A DNA stretch of 64,000 nt from Ditylenchus dipsaci. Its lineage: Eukaryota > Nematoda > Chromadorea > Rhabditida > Anguinidae. Under the pieces are notes generated by a model, which worked only from the letters and a program-made list of their open reading frames with translations, did no database searches and was not told the origin of the DNA. This document shows, piece after piece, positions 11,801 to 23,024 of the stretch (position 1 is its first letter; each line of letters begins with the position of its first letter). Position numbers and translations under genes: made by a program. Location: NCBI GenBank assembly GCA_004194705.1, contig SADC01001285.1, positions 558,001 to 622,000 of the forward strand, written 5' to 3'.

Positions 11801-14800
11801 AAAATCGTCGCCAGTTATATTTGATGTGCTACAAGTAATAATTGACTTGAAACTGTAAATGGAATTTTTCGAGCGCTCGAAATTAGAAATGTCCGCTCGA
11901 AATTCGAAAATTTTCAAACCGGCATAACCGCAGTCCTTGCATAGTTTCGAACTATCTGACCGAGACAACTGGCGAAAGACTTAAAAAAGGACAAACTTAA
12001 GCAGTTACGTTATATCGAGACCTTACTACATAGTTTTCAATTACAAACCATGATGTAATTCATATTTAGGAGTCTGGATGTTAGCAATGGCATACGCTGG
12101 AAGCGGAAACCCAGAAGTGGTTAACCGCTTGCTGGCCAAGATTGCATTAGATCCTAATCAAGATATTAAACGTTTCGCTGCTATTTCTATCGGATTTGTG
12201 TTGAGCAAGTTAGCCTTTTCAGTCTTATCCGAAGTTCCAAACGGTTTCTAAACATGAACAATATTTAGTGATCCTGAGCAATGTCTGAGCTACGGCAGTA
12301 TGTTGATTGAGCATTTCAACGGTCATGTTAGATGTAGCTTAATTACTTTAGACACTAAAATGTATTTATAGCTGAATATATTTTTTTCAGACGGTGCTGC
12401 TATTGCTGTTGGAATCGCATGTGCAGGAACTGGATACAAAGTAAACTTTTTAATAAGGTGGCGAAAAATTGAAATTGCTATATTTTTACTTCAAATAAAG
12501 TAAAAGAATTATATATTATTTCGAACTTACTGGTTTTCGAACTTTGGAAATGATTCATCAGAGTTTGATAGCTCATTACAAAACCTGATTCCAGGGCTAA
12601 AATTACTGTAAAAATAAAAATAAAAACAAAAAAGTTCAAATAAAAATCATTATATAAAATATGCGAATGAAATTAAGAATTTTGACATTGCATTACAGTC
12701 GCACTTTTTCTTCATTAGGCAGTTGGCTCTATCGCCTGGTCCCCCTGTTGTTTTGTTTTTAGACATTAGGCTAAGGCAAGGTTGCCAGCGTATGTTTAGG
12801 ACGAACTCAAACTTATTTAGACTCACGTTTAAAGGCCATTGCCACCTGTTTCGAACTGTCCCCCGCAATTCAAATTCTCGTGCTTAATCATTCAACTTCT
12901 GTACTGATTTTTCAACTTGGTTTCTAACAAAACTAGGCCTAGAATTTAATTTTAGGTATAGTTTTGTTAGAAACCAAGTTGAAAAGTTCGAACAGAATTT
13001 CAATGATTCAGAAAAAAATTTGAATTGGCGGGGGACATCCGTTGTCGGAGACGGCAATGGCATTTAAGTTCGTCCTAACATACGCTGGCCTACTTTTGCC
13101 TGAGCCTCAACTTTAAAAACTCCCAAAAAAACAACAACAGGGGGGACCAAGGCGAAACCACCGCCCCCTCCATTGAGCGACAGGGCCGAGCATTTTCTAA
13201 AAATACAAACCAAGAACAACATTGATATATATATTTCTCTTATAATACTAATAATTAAAAAAAGTAGATAAAAGCAAAATTATAATAAAAAAACGAAAAA
13301 AACAAATGCTCAATTTGATTCGCCCAACGGCATGTTTCTTTAATTGCTGAGACTCAAAGAAAAAGTAGGACGAGTACCGTATTTTCTCTAATAATTCCTC
13401 ACTCTCTAATAATCCCCATTCCTCCATTTCTGACCAGAATTTCAGAGTTACAGCTATTTTTGATTGACAATTTCTGAAATTTTCAAGGGTTAAAAAATAT
13501 CTCCCATGGGGCTTTAATAGAAAAACGGTATTTAGAATTAAAAAATTTTACGAAAAATTTGATATGCCGTGTTACTTCTAATTATCCGGCTTCAATACAA
13601 TTAAAGTAATAATGTAAGTGAAGAATGAAATTATTCTGATTTTTCGGCACTGTCATCTGATTTTCATCTTTTTAAGTTTGGCTCTGTTATAGGAAGCCAT
13701 TGCGTTGCTGAACCTTTGTTGTCAGCCAAAGAAAACTTTGTCCGCCAAGGAGCTTTGCTTGCCCTTTCCTTTGTGCTCATCCAGCAAACATTCCCACCTG
13801 CGCTAAAGTTGGTGACTTCCGTGAGACTTTGATGAAGATGATAACCGAGAAGGGTGAAGATTCTATCACCAAGGTTTTTTATTTTTTTTCTTTTTGTTGT
13901 TTCTTTCCTAATGTTACTTCTCTTTCAGTTTGGAGCGATTATCGCCCAAGGAATTTTAGATGCAGGTGGTCGTAATGTGACCCTGTCTCTACAACGTAAT
14001 GGCCAGTCCGATATGCCAGCTGTGTTGGGCATGCTGGTTTTCTTACAGTATTGGTATTGGCACTCTATGACCCACTTCATCTCGCTGGCTTTTCACCCTA
14101 CATGCTTGATCGGGCTAAACAAAGATTTGCAGGTAGAAATGTTTCTATAAATTTTTGAAATTCGTTAGATGTTTTGACTGCAGATGCCTCGCATGGAATT
14201 CCGGTGCAATGCTAAACCCTCTCTCTTCGCCTATCCACCACCACTTGAAGAGAAGAAGAAAGAGGAGCACGAGAAGATCGAGACTGTTGTTCTTTCAATC
14301 ACAAACAAGAAAATTTCGAATAAAAAGAAGAAGGAAGGACAAGCAAGTGGAGCGCAGGACGGTAAGCAAAGAGCACACCCAAACTTAAACTTAGGAACCA
14401 AATTTAGTTGACGAGAAGATGGATGTGGATGAAGATGTACAAGAAAAGAAAGACACCTTAGACAAGAAGGAAAAATTAGAAGAGAAGTAAGTTAGCACAA
14501 TGTCTACAGAAAATTGCTTTTTCACAGGCTGGACTTGTCCCTTAGACTTTTTTTGTTGTGGACTAACAGATCAGTTTAGGATTTGACGTCCAAAATGTGG
14601 TCTCTAGTTAACACTACGCTACCCCGATTGTACAAAAACATGTGTTTGGGCCAGTGGTGGGACGGAATTCCGATTTTCAGCTTCTTTTCTCACGATTTCC
14701 GAATTCCGGTTTCGAGTTTTAAAATTGCTATTTCACCAAGTGTTTGTAAAGTTTGAACGCCAATCATAAAGTGTTTGACGTGAAATCTCAAAATTTCTAA

Positions 14801-16670
14801 AGACGTAAAGAATATAGGTGGGTTGGCTCAAATATAGTATACACACCCCACTGAACTACAGTATACACGACTCAGAAATTTGCCTTGGCCCCCAGAAAAT
14901 TTTATTACAAAAATTTTTAGTTTTAAAAACTCAAGAAAACATCAAAAATAACATTTTTTAATTAATTAGGGGACCAAGGCAAATTTCTGGGGTGTGTATA
15001 CTATAGTTTCAGTGGAGTGTGTATATTATAGCTTACGTGAAAGGCACTACCAAACCGTAACTATCAAAGAACGTTATATGGTAAAAGATAGCCCTGACCA
15101 AGCTTAATACCCAGCTGCAAGCGGCATTCCCCACCGAGCAGTGTAGTCGGAGGTATTCCATTTTTAAAGTTGCAAAATTAGCATCAAGAACTTATTTAAA
15201 ATTATGACGCAGCATGCGTGTTTGCGTGGTGCAGTGGTATACTATTCAGTGGGCGAAGCTTTTCCGTTCTGCAAAAAGACTTTTTTTGTTCCAAAAGGCT
15301 TTTTTTGCTGCAAATTTAGTCTGCCGCAAAAAAACTTTTTTTTTTGCTCCGAAAGTAAAAATTAGGTTTGGTACAGAAAAAAGAAATTGATACAAAAAGT
15401 CTTTTTTCAACAAGAAAAGTCTTTTTTCAGCAGAAAAGTCTTTTGCAGCACGGAAAAGCTTTGCCCGTATTCAGCTGTCTTTTCATGTCACAGGCTCGAT
15501 CCCACCCGAACAAAACATTTCTTTTCCTTTTTTGGATTTCAAAATTTTTGTTAATTATCACAACCATCTGAATTTCAAAAGTGGTCCAACATTGAAAAGC
15601 GGTCCTGAAAGAAATGTAAATGCTTTAAAAATACACATCTGAAACTTGTCAAAATCACTGCATTGATTTTCTGTTGATTCTAAAAAAAGCTGAATAAAAA
15701 CAGAATGGTTGTGATAATTATTTTTTAAACAGAAATTTTGAAATCCAGAAAAAAAAGAAAAATGCTTTTTTCGGGTGGGATCGATCCTCTGCAAACAAGA
15801 CAGCTGAATACTATACCACTGCACCACACAACCATATGCATGCTGCGTCACAATTTTAGAAACTTTTTGATGCTAATTTTTGCAACCTTCAAAATGGAAT
15901 ATCTCTGCCTAAACTGCTCGGTGGGAAATACCGCTTGCAGCTGGGTGTTAAGCTCGGTCAGGGCTTTCTTTTACCATATAGCGTTCTTTGATAGGCCACG
16001 GTGCGGTCGTGCGTTTCCCGTGTTAGCTAGGTGCGTTTTATAACTTTTGTATAAATTTTATATTTTATTTGTGCTTTGTATAAATTTTCTTATTTGTGCT
16101 GCTTTTGATAGAATTTTTTCACTTTTTGTAACATCATCGAGCCTTAGGCGCACGGTATTTCAGCATACCATTTATGTTCGGATAGGGCTGTCTATTTAGC
16201 CGGCTGATTCGACAATTCTAACTACGGCAAATCAAGAAAAATTCAATTCTCTAAAATTTTGTAAAATACACACAGTAACTGCGAAAATAGTAAATCCTTC
16301 GAATATTTACTTTAAGTCTTAATTTTTCAGAGTGAAAGAAGTTGAGCCGAGCTATCACAACCTCAAAAACCCTGCACGTGTTGTGCCTTTACAGCTAAAG
16401 ACTATCGCAATGCCAGAAGGTTCGCGATATCGCCCTCTTAAGAATCTGTCGAGTGGCGGAAGTAAGTTGACTTCTCAACTTTTAATTGCAATTGGTAAAA
16501 ATTGGTTTGCAGTTGTGATGTTGCAAGACACACTGGAGGGCAAAGATGAAGAAATAGTGGAGATGGTGTCTAACGTGGGGAGCATCTCAGCAATCACTGC
16601 TACAGAGAGCACGTCTACTAGTGAAGCTACCGCTTTTTCTCCATTTGAATTCAACATGTCTAATTATTGA
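8841..16670 (+). CDS. PSMD1: PSMD1 / Rpn2, 26S proteasome regulatory non-ATPase subunit
   Basis: Rpn2 is the large PC-repeat scaffold of the proteasome base. Exons in order match the family: [20 protein letters not shown] (8938-8997), the ALDTSR to LDVIKKAM junction (9310-9400), [17 protein letters not shown] (about 10000), [17 protein letters not shown] (about 10330-10380), [18 protein letters not shown] (10520-10570), [18 protein letters not shown] (about 10798-10850), [34 protein letters not shown] (12070-12130), [17 protein letters not shown] (12392-12440), [17 protein letters not shown] (about 13740-13790), [17 protein letters not shown] (13929-13980) and [19 protein letters not shown] (14071-14130). 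The tail ends FEFNMSNY, stop 16668-16670. The true start is unclear: 8841 is the first supported base, and MIIDAFNNWEV at 8767 joins in frame only with a 20-nt intron. About nine one-base frame breaks interrupt otherwise conserved exons (see findings). Introns at 12.45-13.69 and 14.5-16.3 kb are filled with repeats. Confidence 0.9.
9533..9747. mobile_element. TACCGTATT-type MITE inside a PSMD1 intron, copy C2
   Basis: Starts TACCGTATTCTCTCAACCCC and ends CAGAGAGATTACGGTA, with inverted internal segments (GCGGCATTGTG near 9570, CACAATGCCGC near 9690). It lies wholly in the intron between exons coding [11 protein letters not shown] and [13 protein letters not shown]. Confidence 0.6.
12500..13680. 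repeat. PSMD1 intron filled with inverted repeats
   Basis: An inverted pair joins 12700-12960 to 12950-13180 (GGCGATAGAGCC-, CCAGCGTATGTT- and GTTTCTAACAAAAC-type segments face their complements). A TACCGTATTTTCTCTAATAA MITE (copy C3, about 13376-13532) follows. No coding sequence seen between the exon ending at 12440 and the one starting at about 13693. Confidence 0.55.
15030..16015. repeat. Large inverted repeat in PSMD1 intron carrying tRNA-like (SINE-type) promoter boxes
   Basis: Arms about 15030-15260 and 15800-16015 are inverted copies (CATGCTGCGTCA, AATGGAATATCTC and CCGAGCAGT-type segments). Read on the minus strand, about 15772-15840 holds TGGTGCAGTGGTATAG (A-box-like), then about 45 nt on, GGATCGATCCC (B-box-like). 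The left arm has the same boxes, but a second palindrome (about 15250-15468, GGGCGAAGCTTTTCC facing GGAAAAGCTTTGCCC) splits them. This suggests a tRNA-derived SINE duplicated in inverted orientation and later interrupted. No clean cloverleaf seen. Confidence 0.5.
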
Positions 16671-16904
16671 AAAGCTGGTTAACCAATGTTTTTTGAACAT
16701 TTCTTTTGTCGTTTTAATTTTGAATAAATTATTTCTGTGTTGATTCTTAAATTTCCTTGTTGACCGGGCACAAAACGTCAAATTTGAATGGAGAAAGAAG
16801 TAATTTAGTGAGGTAAATAATTGATTTGATGGGGAAAAATGGTAATTTGTTTAAAATCCAAATTCCGTGCGGAAAATACAGCGTGGTCCAAATTTTTAAA
16901 ACTA

Positions 16905-17315
16905 TTTATTTTGGCCAAGATCAACTGGTTGGCCAGACTTGCGGACAACATTTTGCGGAAGCAACGCTTGCGGACCAAATTTTGCGGACGAAACATTTGC
17001 GGAAGGAGATTTGCGGACGAGATTTTGCGGACCAAATTTGCGGATCAGTACTTGCGAACGAAAATTTTCGGACGCAATGTGACTGTGACTGAGTGACTGC
17101 GATTGAGGTCTAGGAAATCTTGCAGAATGAAAGAAATCTAGTTATATATTTCGTCCGCGAACCTCGTCCGCAAATGTTCGTCCGCAACTCTTGCATCGCA
17201 AGATTCGATCCGCAAAAGTTGAGTCGCAAAACCTCGTCCGCAAAGCTCCGTCCGCAAAAATCACGTCCGGAAACACGCATCCGCAAAATATTGTCCGCAA
17301 GTTTGGTCAACCCAA
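16905..17315. mobile_element. Foldback-like palindrome built of TTGCGGACGAA words
   Basis: The left arm (about 16930-17080) repeats TTGCGGACGAAAT/TTGCGGACCAAAT every 12-16 nt. The right arm (about 17150-17310) carries the inverted form TCGTCCGCAAA. This is the same architecture as the TGGCCGTAAA foldback but with a different word. No target duplication was identified. Confidence 0.6.
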
Positions 17316-17319
17316 ATCA

Positions 17320-18340
17320 GCAAAGGGGGGGGTTTGCCTCGGTCCCCTATTGTTTTTTTGTATTTTTCAGGCTAAGGCTTGAGCAAGGGTAGACCTGCGT
17401 ATGTAAGGACAAACTCTAAAATGAACCTAAGATATGTTTGAGTTCGACCAAGCATATGCAGGCTACCCTTGCCTAAGCCAAAAAATTACAAGATATGTTT
17501 GCCTTGGCCCCCCCTGTTCTTTTTTCTAATTATTAGGGTTGGGCTTGGGTGAGGGTAGGCTAGCGTATGTTAGGACTGATTCAAGCATGAGTCTAAGATA
17601 TTTTTGAGTGTGTCTTAACATAAGCTGACTTACCCTTGCCTAAGCCTTAGCCTGAAAATTACAAAAAAAATCAACATGGGGGACCAAGGCAAACCCCCCC
17701 CCCCTTTGTTGGATAGGGCCCGAAATCGTTTAATTTGCTGTTTTGAGCCGAGATTTTGCGAGTTTTTAGATTTTAAAGGCGAAAAATTCGTTTAGTACCA
17801 AACTTGCATTATAACATTTAATTAAAAATTACGACAAAAATTTAACAAAAAAAAACAATTTCTCAAGGAAAATTCCCTAAAAAGTGTAACTTCCAAATGA
17901 TCCAAGTTCTCATATACGTGCTTTCTTTCCACTTCCTCAATGCAGCGACGGAGATGGAATTCGTAAGAGGCAAATGACGGTGAACCATCTGCCACGGGAT
18001 TTCTTCGAAATCTTGCTAGATCCTGATAAATGACGATAAACTGGTCAAAGTCCGAGGTTTCTTAAAAAATAAAGCAAAAGTTTAAATGTTCACCAAAATT
18101 TAATTTTGGACAAAAAATTAATAAGTGACCAATAAGTTCTCCGTCTGTTCTCTATTGAATGAAAAGGAAATGTCGGCAAAAACCTCAAATTAAAAAATTT
18201 GCGACCAAAAGAAATAGTTGGAAAAATGAGGACCAGCTGTAGTATTTTGGTGTGTTAAAGCAATTCAGCTATTTCCTTTTTCATATTACTTGGAAGATTT
18301 TCTTAAAAATAATTTCTTTGATTTTTATCAGTATCGCGTG
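17320..18340. repeat. Repeat-derived spacer, no gene seen
   Basis: 17330-17710 holds diverged inverted segments ending in GGACCAAGGCAAAC-type words, also present near 13.14, 14.98, 27.6 and 31.4 kb. The rest, 17710-18340, is AT-rich, with no recognisable coding sequence. Confidence 0.4.
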
Positions 18341-18342
18341 AG

Positions 18343-18807
18343 TTTAAAGGGGACTGTTTCATGTCCGGAAAGTTTTCGAACGGAAAGTTGAAATATTGAA
18401 ATAATAATCGAAAATAATTGTCGATTTTCGGGTTGGTGTTTCCCTTCATTCACTAAATATTATGCTGTAAGTTTTTCATAAGGTAATGCTGTACTCATTG
18501 GGCATGAGTAGACAAGAAAATTATATAGGCTTGGTCACAATGGAGGTAGGAAGTAAAATGTCGAAAACTAGCTGAGTTACGGACTTCAAATACTTCAAAA
18601 TTCCACTTTCTACATCTATTGTGACCAAACGTATATAGGTTTTTGTCTACTCATGCAGCATTACATCATAAAAAGCTTATAGAATAAAACTTGGTGAATG
18701 AAAGGAACGGGCAAACACAAAAATCAACAACTATTTTCAATTGTTATTTCAAATTTTCAACTTTCCCTTCGATACCTTTCCGGAAATGAAACATTCCTCC
18801 CCTTTAA
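18343..18807. mobile_element. Palindromic MITE with TTTAAAGGGG termini
   Basis: Ends TTTAAAGGGGACTGTTTCAT and GAAACATTCCTCCCCTTTAA are inverted, and the arms pair for most of their length (GTCCGGAAAG near 18362 with CTTTCCGGA near 18778; CATGAGTAGACA near 18505 with TGTCTACTCATG near 18645). TTTAAAGGGGCATG ends recur at 21.07, 38.7, 39.35, 40.87, 41.1 and 51.0 kb. Confidence 0.6.
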
Positions 18808-18809
18808 AG

Positions 18810-19540
18810 GGGCATGCCCGTGCCCGACACGGTGAAATTTGAATTTCCAAAAGGCGGGGACCACTTTAATGCGTGAGACCAAAAAAATTCAAATTCAAAT
18901 ATTCATTCCTGCTGTAATTGCTGTTGTAGGATAGACGTATGCTGCGTGATTCTCACGCTATTTCTATTATCCTGCTGTGTCACAGCCGATATATAAAAAG
19001 TCCACTGTGTGTCAAGTCTGTGTTTTGCTTCTTGCTCCCAATAAAGCAACTTGGAGCTGTTTATGGCGAACAGTGTTTAGTAAGGTTTCGTAAAATCTCA
19101 AGCTTTTTCCTTGTAAATTATTATGAAACTTCTTTGTACAGCCGAAACAGACTGATTTAGTATTTTACAATTGCCCACAGTCCAAGAAGACATTGCCTAG
19201 CTTATAGCTACTTCAGTTCCAACGTGGTTCATTTTAAAATGCTTGATTTTAGCTGTATAAATGGTGCAACGCGTGACTTATCGCCGCCGACTGTGCTACA
19301 ACACGAAGTCGAACAAAAGACTCTCCGAAAATAATTCTTGCTATTTTCTTCTAAGCCTTCCAAAGTCAACTTCAATCTAGCTTACCAAATAACAAATATC
19401 GTTGCACAGAATATTGGCAAATACAACATTTAATTTCGATTGCGAAAACTCAAATCAATAAATTTTTATGAATTGTTGCACAAAGCAATAAAAGCAAATA
19501 AGCATAGCAATCTTATAAAAGTTTCAATATTATTAATTAT
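18810..19540. other. AT-rich spacer, no feature recognised
   Basis: No convincing coding, RNA or repeat structure was identified here. It separates the palindrome cluster from the small disordered-protein gene on the minus strand. Confidence 0.3.
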
Positions 19541-19547
19541 TTGACCA

Positions 19548-22039
19548 TCACATTGAAATTTTTTCAGGGATCTTTTGTTCGCCGGTAATCGGGTTCCTCT
19601 CTGCAACAAATCCATGTTTTTATATAATAAATTTCTGAAGACTTACGCAGCACAGGGACAGTTTTCTTTGGAGTTTTGGCTGGAGATTTAGGAGGTGTGT
19701 TGTCGAAAATACTCGACTTGAAGGTGTCACTCACTTTCTCTTTTTTATGGGCTGGTGTCACAGGCCCGAATAGCCGATCTAAAGCCAATTGTTGGTCAAG
19801 CTATTTACAGAGTTTTTTATGCTCAAATAACAAGAAAGCGCAAATTTGGAAAGTTTGACAAAAAAGGAAAGTTTTGCAGTATATATGCATATTACCAAAC
19901 TTTTTAAGTCGACTTTTTGAAAAAGTACAAAAATATGGGGAAAATAATAAATGAAATGTTTAGTGAAATGGAAGTACCAATAAAATTTTGTCCCTTTTGA
20001 TTAAAGAAATTATAAGAGAACATACGGCAATTTTTATATGCACTTTTTTGAAAGCAATTCAAAAATTTTTTATCATGTGGTTACAGTGAGAATTGGGGCA
20101 AAAATACTTTTGGGTCCTTAAATGGACCGATACTTTAGAAATTAAGATCTTTCCTCCTTGTCAGATAATACAATAGAAGCGAAAAAATTAAAACCATCTA
20201 ATATATTTACCTTGAGTGTTGAGTTTTGGACCACATCGTCGCTGAAAATTGCATTACATTACTACTCTGTTTTTTTTTGTTTTTTTTTTTCCAATAACTA
20301 AGTGTGTTCGAATGGCACTATTATCCACTGCTTCAGTCCCAGGAACAACCTTAGTTAAATTCAATTTGCTCTGCCTCCCCGTAAAAGGGTGAACATATTG
20401 CAGAGAGAAGCTTAGCCTGTCCTCCAAATTACCCCAGAACCAGCCCTAATTTGGTAGTATTGCCATTGTTGAGGAGCTATTCTCCAGAGAATATCTTCTC
20501 CACTAGTCCATGTTCCCCTCTTCATCGATTTCCCTCATACATTATCCGCAAAATATGTGAAAGAACAAAGAATATAGCCATTAACCCACCTTATTGGAGC
20601 TAAACAGAGGATTGTCTCGGAAATCCGACTAATCAAATTTGCCGCCATGCTGGTGCTGCTGGCAACAACTCTCAGAAACTGGCTTTTGAAAGCCTTTTAG
20701 CAATTGGAATGTTTTCAGCGACTAGCATTGCCAGACTCAAAAGAGTGGATAAAAAAAGTTGGAAAATCGATGCTTGAAAAGCCCATCCAATTTGGGCAAC
20801 TAGAAAAAAGTTGTTTGGTTGTTGTTAGCAGTGAAATCTGCTGGACTCTTTGTTTGTTTACCCACCTGCCAGACACCAATTTGCTATATTGTTTCCGTCG
20901 GGTGTTTGGCTCTCAATTTAAAAGAAGAACACAACTTGGGTTTACGCTTGATTTGAGGGAAATGTGATGGAATCTAACCTTATACGACCTTTGCATTGAA
21001 TTATAGGGAAAAGAAAACTGTTTAACGAAAAATTAAATTTCTTATTCGTGTTACGGTAACGTCATTACCATTCCTAAAGGGGCATGTCCGTGCGCGACAT
21101 AGAGAAAAAGCGGGGACCAGCAGTTTATTTTCTTTCTCGTGAAATTTTTACACTCATTCTCATCTAGATTTCTAAGTTTTTTTGCCTAGTTTTTAAAAGT
21201 AGTATGAGGTCATCAATATTAGATTTGACGCAAAATGAGTGAAAAAGGAGCAATTCGAAAAAAATTCTGGTCCCGCATTTGTGAAACGCACAAGCCTGGC
21301 CCTTTAAAAATAATACAGTACTTCCTCTAACACTGATTTTTCAGATACTTTACTGTCTATTTGACTTATGCAAAGAGGAAATAAATCAATTGAACATCTT
21401 GTGAATAATAGTCTCTTTTCGAGAGATGCTCTATCAGAGAAAATGGCTGAACTCCCTCATACCGAGCCCTCTTGAAAACACGCGCTAACATGTTTCTAGG
21501 GCGCAGCCGACAATTTTAGAAAAAAAATAAGACTAAAATTGACTTTCTTACCTTGGGGACCAACGTAAAAGATACTGGAGGATAGATGGATACCGTATGT
21601 TTTTTTATTATTTCTTTATTTACTCGCTTGAACTCGGCAAAAAGACTTTCTGAGCACATAAATTATCAAGAGTATCGATCGGATTCATCTATAAAGAAAG
21701 CGGGTGTGCGCATTTCTATCTCTGAATCCCCTACGTCTCTTTTATGAGGTTGAAGTTGAGATGCGCACATTTACTTACTTTAAAAAATGCATCCGGAGTC
21801 ACTCGACAGTGAATCCGGATGCAAAGGGTATGCAAACCAGAGTTTCTTACCCCTTTCTAGCAAATTATAAAATCTCTTATTCCTACCGGAAAAGCTTCCT
21901 AGCCCTATGAAAATGATAAACTAACTGGTGAAGCAGTGACAGATGAGCCATTGGTAGTGGCATTCTTTGCTGCAGGAGGAGGAGTGGGACAGCCACCGTT
22001 TTCTTTGTGGCCGTTTTGAGTAGTACCGTTTTCAGGCAT
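19548..22039 (-). CDS. Small intrinsically disordered protein, family not recognised
   Basis: Exon 1 opens [18 protein letters not shown] and runs to TASP (about 21928-22039). A short middle exon is likely near 20210-20242 ([10 protein letters not shown]). The last part is [18 protein letters not shown], then [18 protein letters not shown], and, after a 46-nt GTAAGT...GCAG intron, [17 protein letters not shown] with TGA at 19548-19550. Composition is Asn/Gly/Pro/Lys-rich with no membrane segment. The short SSIF and RNP(x)TG-type motifs are loosely reminiscent of the Jupiter/HN1 microtubule-associated family, but I cannot claim that. The large first intron contains inverted repeats (21.07-21.31 and 21.66-21.86 kb). 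Confidence 0.5.
21068..21310. mobile_element. Palindromic AAAGGGGCATG-type MITE
   Basis: The left end CTAAAGGGGCATGTCCGTGC faces GCACAAGCCTGGCCCTTTAA at the right; GCGGGGACCAG near 21112 pairs with CTGGTCCCGC near 21266. Located in the large intron of the disordered-protein gene. Confidence 0.5.
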
Positions 22040-22785
22040 TCTTGTTAAATCAGCAACTGTAGCTAATACTGATCAATAAGACAAAATCTTATAAGACAAA
22101 ATCTGTAGACCTAAGTTGTTATGAGTGAGCAAAAGGCTGCAAAGGCAGCAAGAACAACAAAAGAAAAACTACTAAAATGCTTATTTTCCTCTTTCCCGTC
22201 TTCCAGTTTAAAACAAGGGCGGGTGCCTTGTTGCACCGCCTCCGGTCCAGCCCCTATCCATGTATGTGTTACTCATCCTCCTCCCACCCTTTGTTGTTGC
22301 TTTAGGCTGGCCCCAAATTTCCCAATTTCCTGCAGCTATGAGTCGTTGCCACTTTGTGGGTGTGTGTGACCATTAAACAGCCTATTATGGGGGAATAAAG
22401 CTGGGTTGGTCTTTATTGAATTCATCTTATTGGGGGCAGCTTTTACAGTAGCAGGAAATGAACCAGTTAACGACAACAAATACATTGCATCAAAATCTTG
22501 CTGTAGGATGAGTTAAAGTGTTGAGAGATTGTTATCTTCCTCACCCAAAATGTAAATTATCAACAACGTTTTTATTTAGATTTCACAAAAAGATGACCTT
22601 ATTTTTATTGACAAAAAATTATCAGTATTAGAATAGCATTTAGAAACCAAAGTTAGGCTTTAGTTCGCACAAATAGGTTTGTGGATTTGGCACGAAGGGG
22701 TGGCAGCAGCAACGGCAATATTCTTCACCATTCTCACTGAATAGATGGGAATGTTAAGCAAAACTCAGGTGACCAGATATTTCTC

Positions 22786-22862
22786 AGATGCATGGCGCTG
22801 TAGATAAGCGTTAGTGTTTGTTGGCCGAAAAGGTTGTGCAGGTTCAATCCCGCTTGGAGGCA
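22786..22862 (+). repeat. tRNA-like (SINE head) segment
   Basis: TGGCGCTGTAGATAAGCG resembles an A box and GGTTCAATCCC, about 50 nt on, matches a Pol III B box. The intervening stem pairing is too poor for a functional tRNA call, so a tRNA-derived SINE head or decayed tRNA is more likely. Confidence 0.35.
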
Positions 22863-23024
22863 ATAAAGTTATTTTGGTTTATTTGACCAAATCTTGAAAT
22901 TATTTTTGTTTTTTGACGCCAGATTCAAGATCAGCGACCCGAATTTTTCATATAAAATGGTCGCGCCTGTCAAAATAACTAGCATGCATCCAATGCATGC
23001 GGCCATGCATCATAGAGATTTCTA

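Noticed and set aside
8841..16670. PSMD1 as a pseudogene
   Set aside because: It has many frame breaks, but similar breaks occur in ADAT3, ncl-1 and others, the codons either side stay highly conserved, and splice sites are intact, so base-calling error is the simpler reading.
16839..17392. Cys/Arg-rich frames resembling a zinc-binding repeat
   Set aside because: They are translations of the TTGCGGACGAA word array, present in three frames and on both strands.
20704..20967. 87-residue plus-strand frame
   Set aside because: No recognisable domain or splice context. It lies in the intron of a minus-strand gene and is not much longer than chance frames elsewhere.
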